A stretch of DNA of 64,000 nucleotides from Montifringilla adamsi (GCA_017590115.1 JAGGNK010008670.1:1364001-1428000), one strand, 5' to 3'. Shown: positions 44,701 through 63,900, counted from the first letter of the stretch. The notes: a model not told the origin generated them from the letters alone. Translations and numbers: made by a program.

Positions 44701-47700
44701 CAGGTGTCACACCAGCCTCAGCACTGGTTGCTTTGCATCTCAAACTGCTGCTCCACCAAGGACTGAAACCCTTAAAATGACATTTTTATGTAGGAAGAGG
44801 TGGAGCTTTGCTACCATGTCAAAATACACTTCATTCAAATTACTGATACTGATTAGTAGTGTTGTAATTCTGTGTCTTTAATTAAATTGCAGCAGGCCTA
44901 AAACTGCTTTAAAAGGAACCAAATTAGTTGGGACAACTCAAGGAGTGCCACTGTAGGATTCAAATTTAAAACTACTTTTCCTTTCTCCAGCAGGTTTGTA
45001 GTTCAGTTTTTAGGGCAGGAGGAATGAGCTACAACATAATAAGAGAGGCTGTTAATTGGGGGTTTTTTTTGGGATATCTGATTATCCTGTATACCAAGCA
45101 AATGCTTAACAGCTTTTAGTGGCTTCTTAGTGTTACAAAACAGAGTTTATAAGCTTTGTATGCCTAATGACTCTTACTGGTGAGGACTTGATACTGAGAG
45201 AAAAAATATATATTATTACTTACAGCTCTGCCTAATCTGTCCTGCCTGAAGAGTTCCCAAAGCTATTCCAGAACTGGAGAATTGCTTCTTTTTCCATTAA
45301 AGTTCCTGCCAAGAGTTGGGTCCTTCTGGCACCCTGTGTGTCTGCAGGCCTTATCTGACTCTCCAGTCTGGCTTTCCTGGAAACACCCCTGTGCTTCCCA
45401 GGATCTCACTGCCCTGCCAGGCAGAAGTCCTCAATATCCATGGGATAATTTGATGATTTGTTGATTTTAATCAGCTTTCAGTGCTGCCTGACTGGAAGGG
45501 AGCATTGCAGGGTGGGGCCTGAAGTGTGAAATCAGCTCCGAGGTTCTTGTGGGGTTCAAATGTTTGCCAACCTCGAAGTGCTTTTCACACACTCTTATCA
45601 ATATTTATTAGATGTGGTGGCAGTTATCATTTGCTCATGTCATCAGTATAAATATATTATTTCCACATACCCAGGGATTAATTCATTAATTACCAAGGCC
45701 CTCCTGAGTGATTTTGTTAGATGGGAAATGTTTTATGTAATCTGCTTCATATAAAAATAATTTCTGCTGTTCCTGATAAAAATTCCAGATGTTGCTCCTT
45801 TTTTTTGCAGGCCACCAGCTTCTCCCTCATGCCCTTTACAGGTTTTGGGAGAGGGGTTAGTATCCCTGGAGTAGCTCCTGTGTAAGCTGTGTGTAACCAA
45901 AGCATGGCAGAAGCTGAGCTCTGTGCTTGCATCCTGCTTTTGGTGCTGTTTGCAGTTTGGGAATAAGAAAATCCAGGGAAAAAATCCTTCCTGGGGCACT
46001 AACCTCTGGGTGTGGATGGGATGATCCCTGGGGAAGCTGCAGACTTTGAGTGCAGCTGGAGAATGCTTTTGTGGGGGTGGCACAAACCCACTGCTCCCAG
46101 TAGGGCAGAGCAGCCCCTGGAGATGGGCTTGGAGTGGTTTCCAGCTGTGGCTTGGGGGTCTGGAATGGCCTGTTAAATATCCAGCATCTATCCATAGCTC
46201 TTGCCCAGAGGATTCCAATTTCTTGTACTCAAAAAATAACTTGAAGATTTTCTGTCCTTTAATTTTACTTGATTTTGAGCTTAAATGCAGCTTTAATTTT
46301 GCAGCACTGAAATACATAACTCTGGAAATGAATTTCATACAGGACTTTCAGAGCAGAAGCTGGTGAGGTTTAGGAACACATTTGTGAAAGAATTGGATAT
46401 TTGAATATCCAAGGAACAGTTTTGTTAAATAAACTCATTTTGTGGTCAGTCTGACACCTGAGTGACAAATCTTCCACTTTCATCTTCCCAATATTTCCAT
46501 CCATTCAACTCCCTCAATTTCCTTTTGAAAAGATGCATTTTGGCTTGTCTGTGTGTGAAGTGCAGTCTGAAAAGCTTTTTGAGTTAAAAATGCATGTGAA
46601 ATCCAGCTTCAGGACTGGGAGAGATGAGACTGCTTTAACTGGAGTCTTTTGTTTCTCTTTTTTTAGTGGGATGCACAGTTAGTGGATCCATTTTCTGCAA
46701 TGGACAGGATGATGTCAGACATGAGAAACAGCATGCTGGAAATGCACAGGAAATTTGTGAGTTCTTTTGAAAATCATTCTGAAATTTATTGCACTGGAGA
46801 GTGCCAGTTATTTCAAATATGCCTCAGAAAATAATGCCAAGAAAAATGGAACTAATCTCAAGTATACAGTAAGAATTAAGGGGGTTTTTGCCCAGATTAT
46901 ATTGTGTTTATAATTTTTCTTTATTCTTTGAAGATAAAACTGAAGTTTTATGTGGTGCCAGGAGGGTTAATTTTGTGAAGAGATATTTTCCATAATAAAG
47001 TAATAAGGAATAACTCCTACCCACAAGTTTTAAGTTCCACTAATGAGTGCCTTGCTTTGTAGGATGACCTGTCCATCCAGCCTGAGGGACACAGTTTCAG
47101 CTCCTCCTCCATGATGACCTATTCCAAAGTGGGGGATGAACCTCCCAAAGTTTTCCAAGCCACAGCCCAGACCCGCACAGCTCCAGGAGGGGTGAGTGAT
47201 GCTGGGATCCAGCCCAGGAGCTGGCACTGCCCAGGATTCAGGTGCAGCCACACCAAAGCAGTGTCTGCAGCTGCTTTTCCTGCAGACAGTTACTCCTGGA
47301 ATTTACAGAATCCTGGCATCGCTGAGCTTGGATTGAGTCCAGTCTGTGCCTGATCCCCACCTTGTGCCACATCCAGGCATTCCTTGGACACCTCCAGGGA
47401 TGGGCACCCCACACCTCCCTGGGCAGCCCCTGCCAATGTTTATTCACCCTTTCCATGGGGAAATTCCTGCTGTGTCCACCCTGAGCCTGCCCTGGCCCAT
47501 TCCCTCTCCTCCTGTCCCTGTTCCCTGGGAGCAAAGCCTGACTGCACAAAGAAAATTTAGGGATTGAGGAAAACACAGGGCTCTCAAACCCTGCTCTGTA
47601 TTCAAGGTCTGATTCCGTCCCTGTAATTTTGTGCTTTAAGTACACCCCAAAATAAATTACAGACCCATCCAAGGCTGGGAAAACCCAGCACAGAGCAGCA

Positions 47701-49470
47701 ATTTTCCAATGCCCTTCTCTTTGCTGTAATGAATCCTTTTCCTTGTCCACTTAAACTCCAGGAGAGACATTGATTTATGTAACCCCTGCCTTCAAAGCAC
47801 CCAGACACTTACATAACCCTGAGCTGCAGCTCCCTTGCAGCTGTTGTGTCTAATCCTGCTGGGAACTGGGAGTGGGAATGTGAACCTGGCCCGGGCCGTG
47901 AAAGCCTAGACAGGATCCCTAAAGGCCGTGGGCAGGATTGGCTGGGAATGTGTCCCAGCTCCAGCACGCCTGTTATCACAAGGCTTCTAATAATAGCCCA
48001 GGACACTGATAAGGGCCAGCCTGCCTTCCAAGCCAGTCAACACCACAGCCCAGTAACTGGTTGTTCCTCACGCTGGGAATTTGGCATCAGGTGTTGCTCT
48101 TTCTGTTGCCAAGGGGAATGTTGGAAACTTGGCTCTGTAGCATTTTCAAACTGAGAGGTTTTGCCCCAGTAATTAATACCCAGTTAAAAAACTTGAGGTG
48201 TTGTTACATCTTCCTCTCTGGCGGCCGAAGGAAAACAGGCTTTATTTGGGTTTTGTTGGTGTGTTTGCAACCAACACAGGAAATGAGAGAATTGGAAAAG
48301 CCTGGAAGACCTGACTTGTGTAAAGGAAAGATACAAAACTGTTGGGGGAGGATTTAACCTTTTGCATGGGCCTGGAGTGCCAAGACAAGTGGGAATGACT
48401 TCCCACTGCAGAGAGCAGGGTTGGATGGGATATGGGAAGGGAATTCTTCCAGGGAAGCTGGGGCTGCCCCTGGATCCCTGGCAGTGCCCAAGGCCAGGTT
48501 GGACATTGGGGTTTGGAGCACCTGGGACAGGGGGAGATGTCCCTGACATGGCAGGGGTGTCACGGGATGGGCTTTGAATCCTTCCGACACAAACCATCCT
48601 GGGATTCTGTAAACTCTGTCTCATTTTTAGTTGGAAGGATACTCAGTTACCTTTTTTAAAAACAGGTTAAAGAAACAAGAAGAGCACTGAAGGATTCTGA
48701 AAGTGGCCTGGAAAAAATAGCTGTTGGTCACCACATCCAGGATCGGGCTCATGTCGTCAAAAAATCCAGGAACTCCAGGACTGGGGATGAGGAGATGAAC
48801 CAAGAATTCATCAACATGGATGAATGTAGGTCTTTTTAGGCAGCTAATGGGCTTCACACTGTTTCACACTCTGATTTGGAAGTTCCAGCTTGAGATATCT
48901 TAAAAGGCACTTTTTAACTGAAAGTCTCCAAATCCAAATTCTCTTTTATAGATCCCAAAAACAGTGGCAGGCCATGCGCAGAACTGTGGACTACAAAGTT
49001 TAAAATCACTATCCAAAGCCCCTAATTCTCATTAAATATTTTTCCTCTCTTTATTAATATTTCAAATAAATGTATCTGTTTTCCAGCTGAGGCTGGCACT
49101 TTCGATGAGGAGTGGCAGAAGGAGGTCATGAAGTTCAGGCCTTGCCGAAGCAGAGAAGCTGTGGAGGCTTCAAGACCCAGAAGTGTCCGTTACAGCCCCA
49201 GGGAAGGTGGATCAAGAAGGTAAAAACAGTTCTCTGCTGTTCTGCAGGATAAGGAAATTCCAGCAGCAGAAGGAAAATCCAGTTCTGGAGCAATGCTCCA
49301 AGGGGAACTGCAGGTTTTATTCCTCCTGTTCTCACGGAGATTGTGACCATTGTTGTTGTTTTTCCAGAGAGAAGCCACTTGGAGCTCCAGGATCCAGAGT
49401 GCCCAGGGATTCCTTGGAGGCTCTCAGTGTGAAAGGAACACTTGTCCCCCTGAAGGGCTCCAGGAAGTAA
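38656..49470 (+). CDS. MLF1: MLF1, myeloid leukemia factor 1, complete
   Basis: MLF1 is a nucleo-cytoplasmic adaptor protein linked to haematopoietic lineage choice and cell-cycle arrest; it binds 14-3-3 proteins. I read join(38656..38702, 43057..43231, 45811..45855, 46667..46756, 47063..47191, 48666..48825, 49087..49219, 49368..49470): 882 nt, 293 codons plus TAA, all GT-AG and all in phase. Landmarks are the N-terminus with FEDDPFF (residues 9-15), the 14-3-3 site region R31-P36 with Ser34 conserved but residue 32 Asn instead of Ser, PFSAMDRMMSDMRNSM, then MMTYSKVGDEPPKVFQATAQ, and the highly conserved blocks DSESGLEKIAVGHHIQDRAH and EFINMDE...FDEEWQ. Human MLF1 is about 268-283 residues, so the length fits. 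The ATG at 38656 sits in a good Kozak context (gccgccATGt) just downstream of a CpG-rich promoter. The exon 2 donor lies in a minisatellite (see findings). Confidence 0.95.
38703..43056 (+). other. MLF1 intron 1
   Basis: 4.35 kb. The first 250 bp belong to the CpG island. It contains one CR1 3' end (39461-39575) and a short 20-bp duplication near 42136-42180. Nothing else was recognised. Confidence 0.75.
39461..39575 (+). repeat. CR1 LINE 3' fragment
   Basis: 'ggtttggagcagcctggggc' and tail 'ttccaacccaaaccattctg'. Confidence 0.82.
43057..43231 (+). CDS. MLF1: MLF1 coding exon 2 (14-3-3 site)
   Basis: 175 bp, acceptor gtgcag and donor AGG/gtaagt. It encodes AAHHEHMRQMMRNFSDPFGR and then an Arg/Gly-rich variable part ending ATRGPRR. 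The donor is the first of two copies of the same sequence; the second copy is at 43425. An alternative internal CAG/gtggcc donor at 43210 is also conceivable. Confidence 0.9.
43232..43515. repeat. 18-bp minisatellite at MLF1 exon 2 donor
   Basis: Units of 'gggcatttcctgggaaac' mixed with a 16-bp 'gggcactgctgggagc' variant. A second copy of the exon 2 donor and its flanks is at 43415-43440. Confidence 0.93.
43785..43872 (+). repeat. CR1 LINE 3' fragment
   Basis: 'ctatccctgaaagtgttcaa ggccagg' then 'ggtcccttccaacccaaccc'; internally deleted. Confidence 0.75.
45811..45855 (+). CDS. MLF1: MLF1 coding micro-exon 3 (45 bp)
   Basis: A poly-T tract and ttgcag precede 15 codons, ATSFSLMPFTGFGRG, followed by gttagt. 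It is in phase with both neighbours. I do not recall it in the human protein, so it may be an alternative or sauropsid exon. The support is the splice sites, the open phase and the composition (hydrophobic/aromatic, MLF2-like). Confidence 0.65.
46667..46756 (+). CDS. MLF1: MLF1 coding exon 4
   Basis: 90 bp with acceptor ttttag and donor gtgagt. It encodes WDAQLVDPFSAMDRMMSDMR then NSMLEMHRKF, equivalent to the human MDQMVSNMRNYMQKLERNF region. Confidence 0.93.
47063..47191 (+). CDS. MLF1: MLF1 coding exon 5
   Basis: 129 bp with acceptor ttgtag and donor gtgagt. It contains GHSFSSSSMMTYSKVGDEPP and TRTAPGG, the conserved MLF core. Confidence 0.95.
47305..47555 (-). repeat. CR1 LINE 3' region fragment
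   Basis: 'ccttggacacctccagggat', 'gcagcccctgccaatg' and 'gaaattcctgctgtgtccac' blocks in reverse orientation. Confidence 0.8.
48365..48618 (+). repeat. CR1 LINE 3' end
   Basis: 'gatccctggcagtgcccaag' block and tail 'tccttccgacacaaaccatc ctgggattctg'. Ends 48 bp before MLF1 exon 6. Confidence 0.85.
48666..48825 (+). CDS. MLF1: MLF1 coding exon 6
   Basis: 160 bp with acceptor aaacag and donor gtaggt, ending after the first base of a Ser codon. It contains KDSESGLEKIAVGHHIQDRA and NQEFINMDE, the most conserved part of the family. Confidence 0.95.
49087..49219 (+). CDS. MLF1: MLF1 coding exon 7
   Basis: 133 bp with acceptor ttccag and donor gtaaaa. It encodes EAGTFDEEWQKEVMKFRP followed by a basic, Ser/Arg-rich tail. 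Confidence 0.93.
49368..49470 (+). CDS. MLF1: MLF1 terminal coding exon 8
   Basis: 103 bp with acceptor ttccag. It completes a split Arg codon, then reads EKPLGAPGSRVPRDS to GSRK and TAA. The C-terminal tail is variable between species. Confidence 0.9.
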
Positions 49471-51175
49471 CTGTCCCCATTCCCTGGGGATGGAGGTTCC
49501 CTGGAGCAGATGATGGTGCTCAGTGCTCGTGTCCATAAAATACACCTGGATTTGTGACCAATCTCTGCTCTGTGTTTTGTGCCTTTGCTCCTCCTGCTTC
49601 TCAGTGTCCTCAGACCTCAGCTCCTCAGTGAATTCCAACCCAACAACTTTCTGCCTAAAAGCACTTTATGGAACATCTCCAAGCCTGGTAAAACCAGCTT
49701 GGATTTGCAGAGCTATTGTGCTCCAGCTGCACCAACCTCAGGCTTTACTAAGCCTGGTACTGCAGCTGCTCCTTCCCACTCCGAGTTGTACAGAAAGCAA
49801 ATTTCCTTTATTTTGGGTTGCTGAAATAATGATTACTGATTTTCTAGGGTAATTAAAAGAACTTGAATACACTGTAAAGCACTACTTTAAAATCATATTA
49901 TAAATTGTTACAGAACCCCCACACTCACCTTGGTGTAACATAAAATGAGGGGGAATACTGAAATATGACAATACTTTACATTTATCAGAGTTTTTATGTT
50001 AATAAGCTGTGCTTGCACCTCATTTCCTGTGCCTGAACTGTCAACTTTGTTTTCCTGATCCTTTGTTTCCTGTGAAGTTAGCCCATCATTTTCCATTTTG
50101 AGGATTGTCTGTAGTATTTAATTAATTATCCTGTAGTAATAACAGTGTCCTGAGATCAGCTGCAACTACAAGTTACTCATAGGAAAAATAGATGGGAGAA
50201 ATGAGTTTAACTGGAATGATTTCACCATTTTTTGTGTTCCAAAGAGCCCTGGATAGAGGAACCCCTCTCATTTCTGTGTTCTTTGTGTTTTACTGAGGGT
50301 AGAATGACCCTAAATCTACATTTGATAGGAGTTTAGAAGAGCCAGCAATATCTGAGAGCAGGAAAAACCTGGGAGTCCAGGTGTTGAGTCCCTGTACTGT
50401 TGTACCATGCAGAATTATCCCTGTGGTGTAGCAGAAAGAATTTCTGTAAATGAAATAATATAAATTAATAACATTAAAGCATTACATAAATTCAAGGCTC
50501 CATTATAATGTTGCCTTTAAAAGTACTGTTTGGATGATAAAATAGGGTTTAGTAAGTTAAGAGTAATATTTGGCCAAAAAGCCTCTAAATCATATTTAAT
50601 CTTCCTACAGTTTTCCCAGGTTATTTAATTTTACTTAATTAATGTTTATTAATGTGCAAACCCAGTCAACAGCACTTCTGAAAAGGGAAGGACAATTGTT
50701 TGCTTGTGGTCTCTTCCTGAATTAGAGAAGTACCAGTGGCAATAAGTTGATGTGATCAATATTAATGGCAATAATTGAACTATTTAATGAGCAGTGAGGG
50801 TCGGGGGGGCTTGGACACCCCTTAAAGTCAGAGCTCAACCCCGGGGCTCGTTTTCCATCCACTGGAGACAACGTGGATTCTGCAATTAATTTTTGAGATA
50901 ATCTTCTCATAATAAACAGCAGCAATGTGTTCTGTGTTGGAATTTGAGCAGGAATCTTGGAGAGCTGCTGCCGTTAAATTGCACCTGATAACTCGGATTT
51001 TTGTGTGAAATAAAACAAGCTCAACCTGGGTTGGAAATGACAGTGGAATGAGGTGAATATTCCCTCCAGATCCCTTTGCTACACCAAGACTGTTCTCCAA
51101 TGTAAGGCACAAGCTGTGCTCTGTAAAAGCATCTGAAACTGCAATTCTTTAATAAAGTTATTTATTATTTACGGG
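49471..51175 (+). other. MLF1: MLF1 3' untranslated region (inferred)
   Basis: AT-rich DNA without exons or recognised CR1 copies, reaching from the MLF1 stop to the inferred cleavage site. The extent depends on the poly(A) signal at 51151 being used. Confidence 0.4.
51151..51156 (+). terminator. probable MLF1 poly(A) signal
   Basis: AATAAA followed within 30 bp by a G/T-rich element (ggggtttgttggttt), the usual arrangement of a cleavage site. This implies a 3' UTR of about 1.7 kb from 49471. Another AATAAA is at 51009-51014 and an ATTAAA near 49854. Confidence 0.5.
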
Positions 51176-51814
51176 GTTTGTTGGTTTATTCTGCACTGCA
51201 CAGGGACGTGTCATTACTTACTTTGGGCTGCTTTGAAACAGTTCAGTGAAGGAAACCTGGGCTCTGGGCGGTGTCCCTGCCCCTGGAGGGGTGGAATGGG
51301 ATGGGATTTAGCAGAACCACTTAGGGGTCCTCTGGAAATCCCTGTATTCAGAGATGACCATGCATTTTCCACAAAAAATAAAGTTTGATGGAACCAACCA
51401 GAGTACGGAGAGGGCCTCTCTGTTTCAGAGCAGCTCCTGGCGCCTTTGCAGGTATGAAAGGCAGCTCCCGTGGAGTAATTTTGTATCAAGAATAGATTAA
51501 CAGCGTGTTCTAAAGGGACCCCTGTGCCCCACCAACCCTCCTGCCAATCCCAGCCTTGTGTTCCCCTTTCCGGGGACTTCATCCCTCCCGGGCCAGGGAG
51601 CGACGCTCTCCAGTTGTTTCTAATTCCTCCTAATTCCACTCCCGGGGCTGTGACCCCGGTGCCGGGTTCCGTCCGGCTCCATGGTTTGGCTGAAATCCGC
51701 CCCTTTCAGGCCGCAGTCGGAGAATTCCGTGTGTGCACACCGGGAATCCCTTCGGCTGGCTCAGGATCGCTCCCGGGAGGGACGAGCCCGGGGCGCTCCG
51801 GGATGGGCTCGGTG

Positions 51815-52158
51815 CGAGCCTCCCCTCTCCATTGCCCCTCAGGGCTCCCACCGCTGCCTGAGGGGCCCGTGAGGGGCCAGGGGCGGCTGCGAGAGCCTGC
51901 CCTCTCCATTCTCCCCTCACGGCTCCCGCCGCTCCCAGCGGGGCCCGTGAGGGGCCGGGCGATGAGAGCCTCCCCTCTCCATTCCGCTCCTGAGGGGCCG
52001 GGGGCCGGTGAGAGCCTCCCCTCTCCATTCCGCCCCTGGGGCTCCCGTCGCTCCCAGCGGGGCCCGTGAGGGGCCGGGGGAGCAGCGCGAGCCTCCCCTC
52101 TCCATTCCCGCCCGGTGTCGCCGCTGCCGGAGGGGCCCGTGAGGGGCCGGGCGGGACC
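51815..52158. repeat. ~73-bp tandem array in GFM1 promoter
   Basis: Five units, each starting 'gagcctcccctctccattc' and ending 'ggggcccgtgaggggccggg'; the third is shortened to about 46 bp. The last unit runs to within about 110 bp of the GFM1 ATG. Confidence 0.9.
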
Positions 52159-52269
52159 GCGGCGCCTGCGCGGGGCCCCGGAAGAGGCGGGAGCGACCCG
52201 GAGCTGAAGCCGGGATTGGAGCCGGGCCGGAGCCGGGATTGAGGCTGCCGTCACAGCCGCAGCCGGGCC
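52155..52269 (+). promoter_or_regulatory. GFM1: GFM1 core promoter and 5' UTR
   Basis: TATA-less and CpG-rich. An NRF1-like palindrome GCGCCTGCGC (52162-52171, one mismatch to the usual site) and an ETS/GABP-type CCGGAAG (52178-52184) lie about 90-105 bp before the ATG. These factors typically drive nuclear genes for mitochondrial proteins, so the match suits GFM1. Assignment is by motif only. Confidence 0.5.
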
Positions 52270-60220
<7,951 letters not shown>

Positions 60221-60316
60221 GTGAGTACTCCTGCTGGGAATTGTTGCATTGATCCCCTTGGAGGCAGAGGAAGTCCCTTTGGAATGCTGGGATCAGAAAT
60301 GCCCAGGAAGGTTTCA

Positions 60317-60322
60317 TTTAAT
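60317..60322 (-). terminator. possible LXN poly(A) signal
   Basis: ATTAAA on the minus strand about 520 bp after the LXN stop, just beyond the minisatellite and ~97 bp from the GFM1 exon 13 donor. Weak evidence; no AATAAA is visible on this strand between it and the stop. Confidence 0.2.
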
Positions 60323-60374
60323 GTCTTGTACCGTGGTTGGTCCCCGCTCCATCACCTTCCCCTTCTGGGTGTGG

Positions 60375-60850
60375 GAGCTCTGACGTGTTCCCAGGGGTGC
60401 TCAGGAGTTCCCAGGGGTGCTCAGGTGTTCTCAGGAGTTTCCAGAGGTTCTCAGGGGTTCCCAGGTGTTCCCAAGGGTGCTCAGGTGTTCTCAGGAGTTT
60501 CCAGAGGTGCTCAGGAGTTCCCAGGGGTGCTCAGGTGTTCTCAGGAGTTTCCAGAGGTTCTCAGGAGCTCCCAGGTGTTCCCAAGGGTGCTCAGGTGTTC
60601 TCAGGAGTTTCCAGAGGTGCTCAGGAGTTCCCAGGGGTGCTCAGGTGTTCTCAGGAGTTTCCAGAGGTGCTCAGGAGCTCCCAGGTGTTCCCAAGGATGC
60701 TCAGGTGTTCTCAGGGGTGTTCCCAGGTGTTCCTTAGGAGTTTCCAGAGGTGCTCAGGAGTTCCCAGGGGTGCTCAGGTATTCCTCAGGAGTTTCCAGAG
60801 GTGCTCAGGAGTTTCCAGGGGTGCTCAGGAGCTCCCAGGGGTGCTCAGGA
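60375..60850. repeat. 10-bp minisatellite, ~47 units, at LXN 3' end
   Basis: Regular decamers such as ttcccagggg, tgctcaggag, tgctcaggtg, ttctcaggag and tttccagagg alternate in phrases of five to eight. On the minus strand it follows directly from the LXN stop codon, so it is probably LXN 3' UTR; on the plus strand it is GFM1 intron. False open frames of 228-275 codons cross it. Confidence 0.95.
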
Positions 60851-60937
60851 GCTTCCTGCTCCCGCGGCGCGGCTCTGGGACACTCGGGCCCCGCGCTGGG
60901 GGTGCCACAGCAGGGTCACCTCCCAGGGCAGCACCTC
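60845..60937 (-). CDS. LXN: LXN terminal coding exon with stop
   Basis: Acceptor ccccacag on the minus strand, then EVLPWEVTLLWHPQRGARVS and QSRAAGAGSS, then TGA. It aligns with human EIIPWQMQVLWHPQYGTKV. About 70% GC. The final codons and stop coincide with the first decamers of the adjacent minisatellite. Confidence 0.85.
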   Translation of the reverse strand, partial: EVLPWEVTLLWHPQRGARVSQSRAAGAGSS

Positions 60938-63900
60938 CTGTGGGGCACACACAGCACCGTCAGCAACCCCTGCTGCCCCCTCTAGCCAGCCAGGAGCTTT
61001 CTAATGGAAAACTTGGGAATTAAACCCGAGGGAATGGGAGTGCAGGGGGTCAGGAGCAGCAGAGCTGGAGCTGGGAGGGAGATCCCTGGATTACTACAGT
61101 CAAGAGCTTCCCTTCCCAATTTTTTGTGGTTTTCCTATGAAAACACCTGCTCAGATCCCAGAATTTTGCTGGAGAGTAGCACAGGATGTAAATGCTGTTC
61201 TGGCAGCCAGTTTCTGCTGGGGGTTACTGGGATTGCTGAGATCTCTGTCCTGGGCCATGGAGGCATCCACAGCCCAGCTGGAATTCAGCTGAGCATCCAG
61301 GATGCTGCAGCTGCCCCTTCCCTTTATCCCTGCCCACTCTGGCACTGGGATCTCCCAAGGGAGAGCTGGGAGGGACCAGTTTTGAACCTCAGCCATTCCC
61401 ACCAAAGCCCCAAGCTGGAAGTTGCTGCTGTTGTTCTGGAATGCTGAGACAGGCAGGGATGGGGACCCTGAGCTCACCCTGCAGGATCACATCTGTGTCT
61501 GAGCTGGAGCTCACACAGCTGCAGTCTCAAAACACCCAAAAAAGGCTTTTTGGGAATAAAAATATTTACCTGGGACACCATGTCATGGAGTAGAACCACA
61601 AAGTCAAACTGAAGATCTTCATCACTTCTTTTCTGGAAAGACAGGATGAAAAGGCTGAATTTGGGGATTCTCCCACCTCAGAAAAAGTGGTTCAGTTCTC
61701 TGTGGTTATCACAAAAATTCCCTGATGGATTTCAGGTAAAACTGGCAGCTCCTGATCACAAATGAAGCAGGTGGAGCTCAGGCACTGTAACAAAATTAAC
61801 AGTTCCTGGTTTGAATTTCTGTGCCCTCCAAAACTGCACTGGAGACACTGAATGTAAAGCTTTCAGCTGCTAATTCCTGCCTTACAGAGACCAGATCTGT
61901 CAGGAATTCTTTGGGATGGGAACACCTCATTCTAGCAGGTGTCAGTTTAACCCAAACAATCCCAAATAAAATTGGCAAGAGGATAAGGACACTCCAGAGG
62001 CCTTTCTGTGAGTGACAGCCAGGGATTCTGAGTGACAAAATAAACCCTGGCCTTTGGAATAGATTCTTTTCCTGTGTTTTCAGGGAAAAAGGGACACAAC
62101 TAGAGAGATGGCAGCTGGGTTAGTTAATAGTTATTTGTCTCCTTTATCCTTAAGTTTGTTAGAGAAAATCTTTAAACTCTTGCTGGTGCACAGCTCTGCA
62201 GCAGCTGTGAATTCTCTAAAATGCCATCAGAGGGAGCAAAACATTCACAAATCCTACTCCCACAAGGAATTCCTGTCTTTCCTTCAGACCCAGAAATTCC
62301 TGGGAATTCACTGTCTGTGCAGAGGGACAAAACTTCTGGAGCTTTCCATTTTCTAAACACTAAATCCTGCTGCTTTTCTGTGGCTCCTGTGGAAAATTGC
62401 CTTGAATTTAAAGCTGATGATCACTTTAGGGTTATTTTTAACTCAGAATCGATTTTCTATAATAGAACACAGCAAAACTGGGAGGATCTGTGGAATTCTG
62501 TTAATTTAGTTTATTGTCCTTGCCACAACTGCTTAGCTCATGAATACTTTGCAGGGAAAGCCAAGGCCAGGCTGGATGGGCTTGGAGCACCCTGGGCTGT
62601 GGAAGGTGTCCCTGCCCATGCAGAGGGGGAATGGGATGAGCTTTAGTGTCCCTCCATCCCAGCCCAGTCTGGGATTCTGTTCCTGCTGGTAACTCACCAC
62701 TTGCTTCACGTGTTTAACTTGGGCAAGGTGGAACTTGGTGTTTTCAGTGGAATTCTGCCAGATCGCGTAGCCAGAGGCCACCCAGGCCAGCAGGTGGATG
62801 GGCTCCAGCTCTGGGGGAACGTTCCCATGGCTGTCTGGAACCAAAATAAACACTGCATGTTAAAGAGAGCCCTTAGCAGAGCATTCTCACCTCACACAGG
62901 GCTTGCTGCTCCAATCCCTGTCACACAGCCTTCCGCAGCCTTTGGAAGAGCTGCTCCGTCACCACAGTTTTCCTCCCACTTCACACAATCCTGCAGTGGT
63001 TTGGGTTGGAAGGGCCCTTAAATCCCATCCAGTGCCACCCCTTCCACTGTCCCAGGCTGCTCCAAGCCCCATCCAGCCTGGCCTGGGACACTTCCAGGGT
63101 GTTCTCCTCCACTTTTTTCTCTTGCTAGAAATTCCAGGTCTCAAAGGCAGTGCTTGCTCTGAGGTGAGAGCAGCCCCTCGATGTGCTGTGCCAGGACACC
63201 CTCAGAGGGAGCAGGGACAGGTGACAGTGCCAGTGCCAGCTGGTTTTCTAAAACACTCAGAATCAGGAATAAATGCAGTGGCTGTGCTTGTAGACCCCCC
63301 GCCCCAAAAAGAGAAAGGTGAAGGCCTGAGCCCTCTCCCAGCCCTGGCTTGTACCTGGGATGTTCTCAGCCACAAGCTCCTTTTCCAGGCTCCTGATCTG
63401 ATTGTAGAATTCCTTGTCTGCTTCCTCTGTGCTCCTGAGCTCTCCCTGCACTGTGACCTGCACATCTGGAGCAGAGGTTTTGCTGCCCAGGTGGTACAGA
63501 ACCTCAGCAGTGCAGTTGACAGTCCTGTCCTGTGGCAGAGTTAATGATGTGCATTATTATCTGATAGAATATGTGTATAACCAGGGTCATTTGCACTTCT
63601 GAAAATGTCATTTTTATGTAATTGCTGTTTTCTCTGAGTTTGGTCTGGAGAGGTTTGTGATTATTTAAGATAAGGTTAAATTCCTGGCATTTCTGTGAAT
63701 GTTTAAGGGTGGGATTTGCTTTCTGCAGTGGTTGGGGTGCAGAATGTCCCTTGTGCTGTTCAGTTGGAGCTGGGTGATGATGAAATGTCCTTGTCCTCCT
63801 TGCAGCATTGTCTGGTGGTGTGGTGCAAGGTACCACGTGGTCAGGGTGTTCCTTTTGGTTAAAATTCAGCCTTTTTGGGGCCTGATAGGTAGTACAGAAA

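Larger units (their letters stand above)
43232..45810 (+). other. MLF1 intron 2
   Basis: Starts inside the 18-bp minisatellite (to about 43515), contains one CR1 fragment (43785-43872) and an AT-rich candidate conserved stretch near 45575-45730. Confidence 0.7.

Noticed and set aside
51630..52254. Antisense frames of 132-182 codons upstream of GFM1
   Set aside because: They follow the ~73-bp promoter array in GC-rich DNA; no conserved protein and no independent evidence of an antisense gene.
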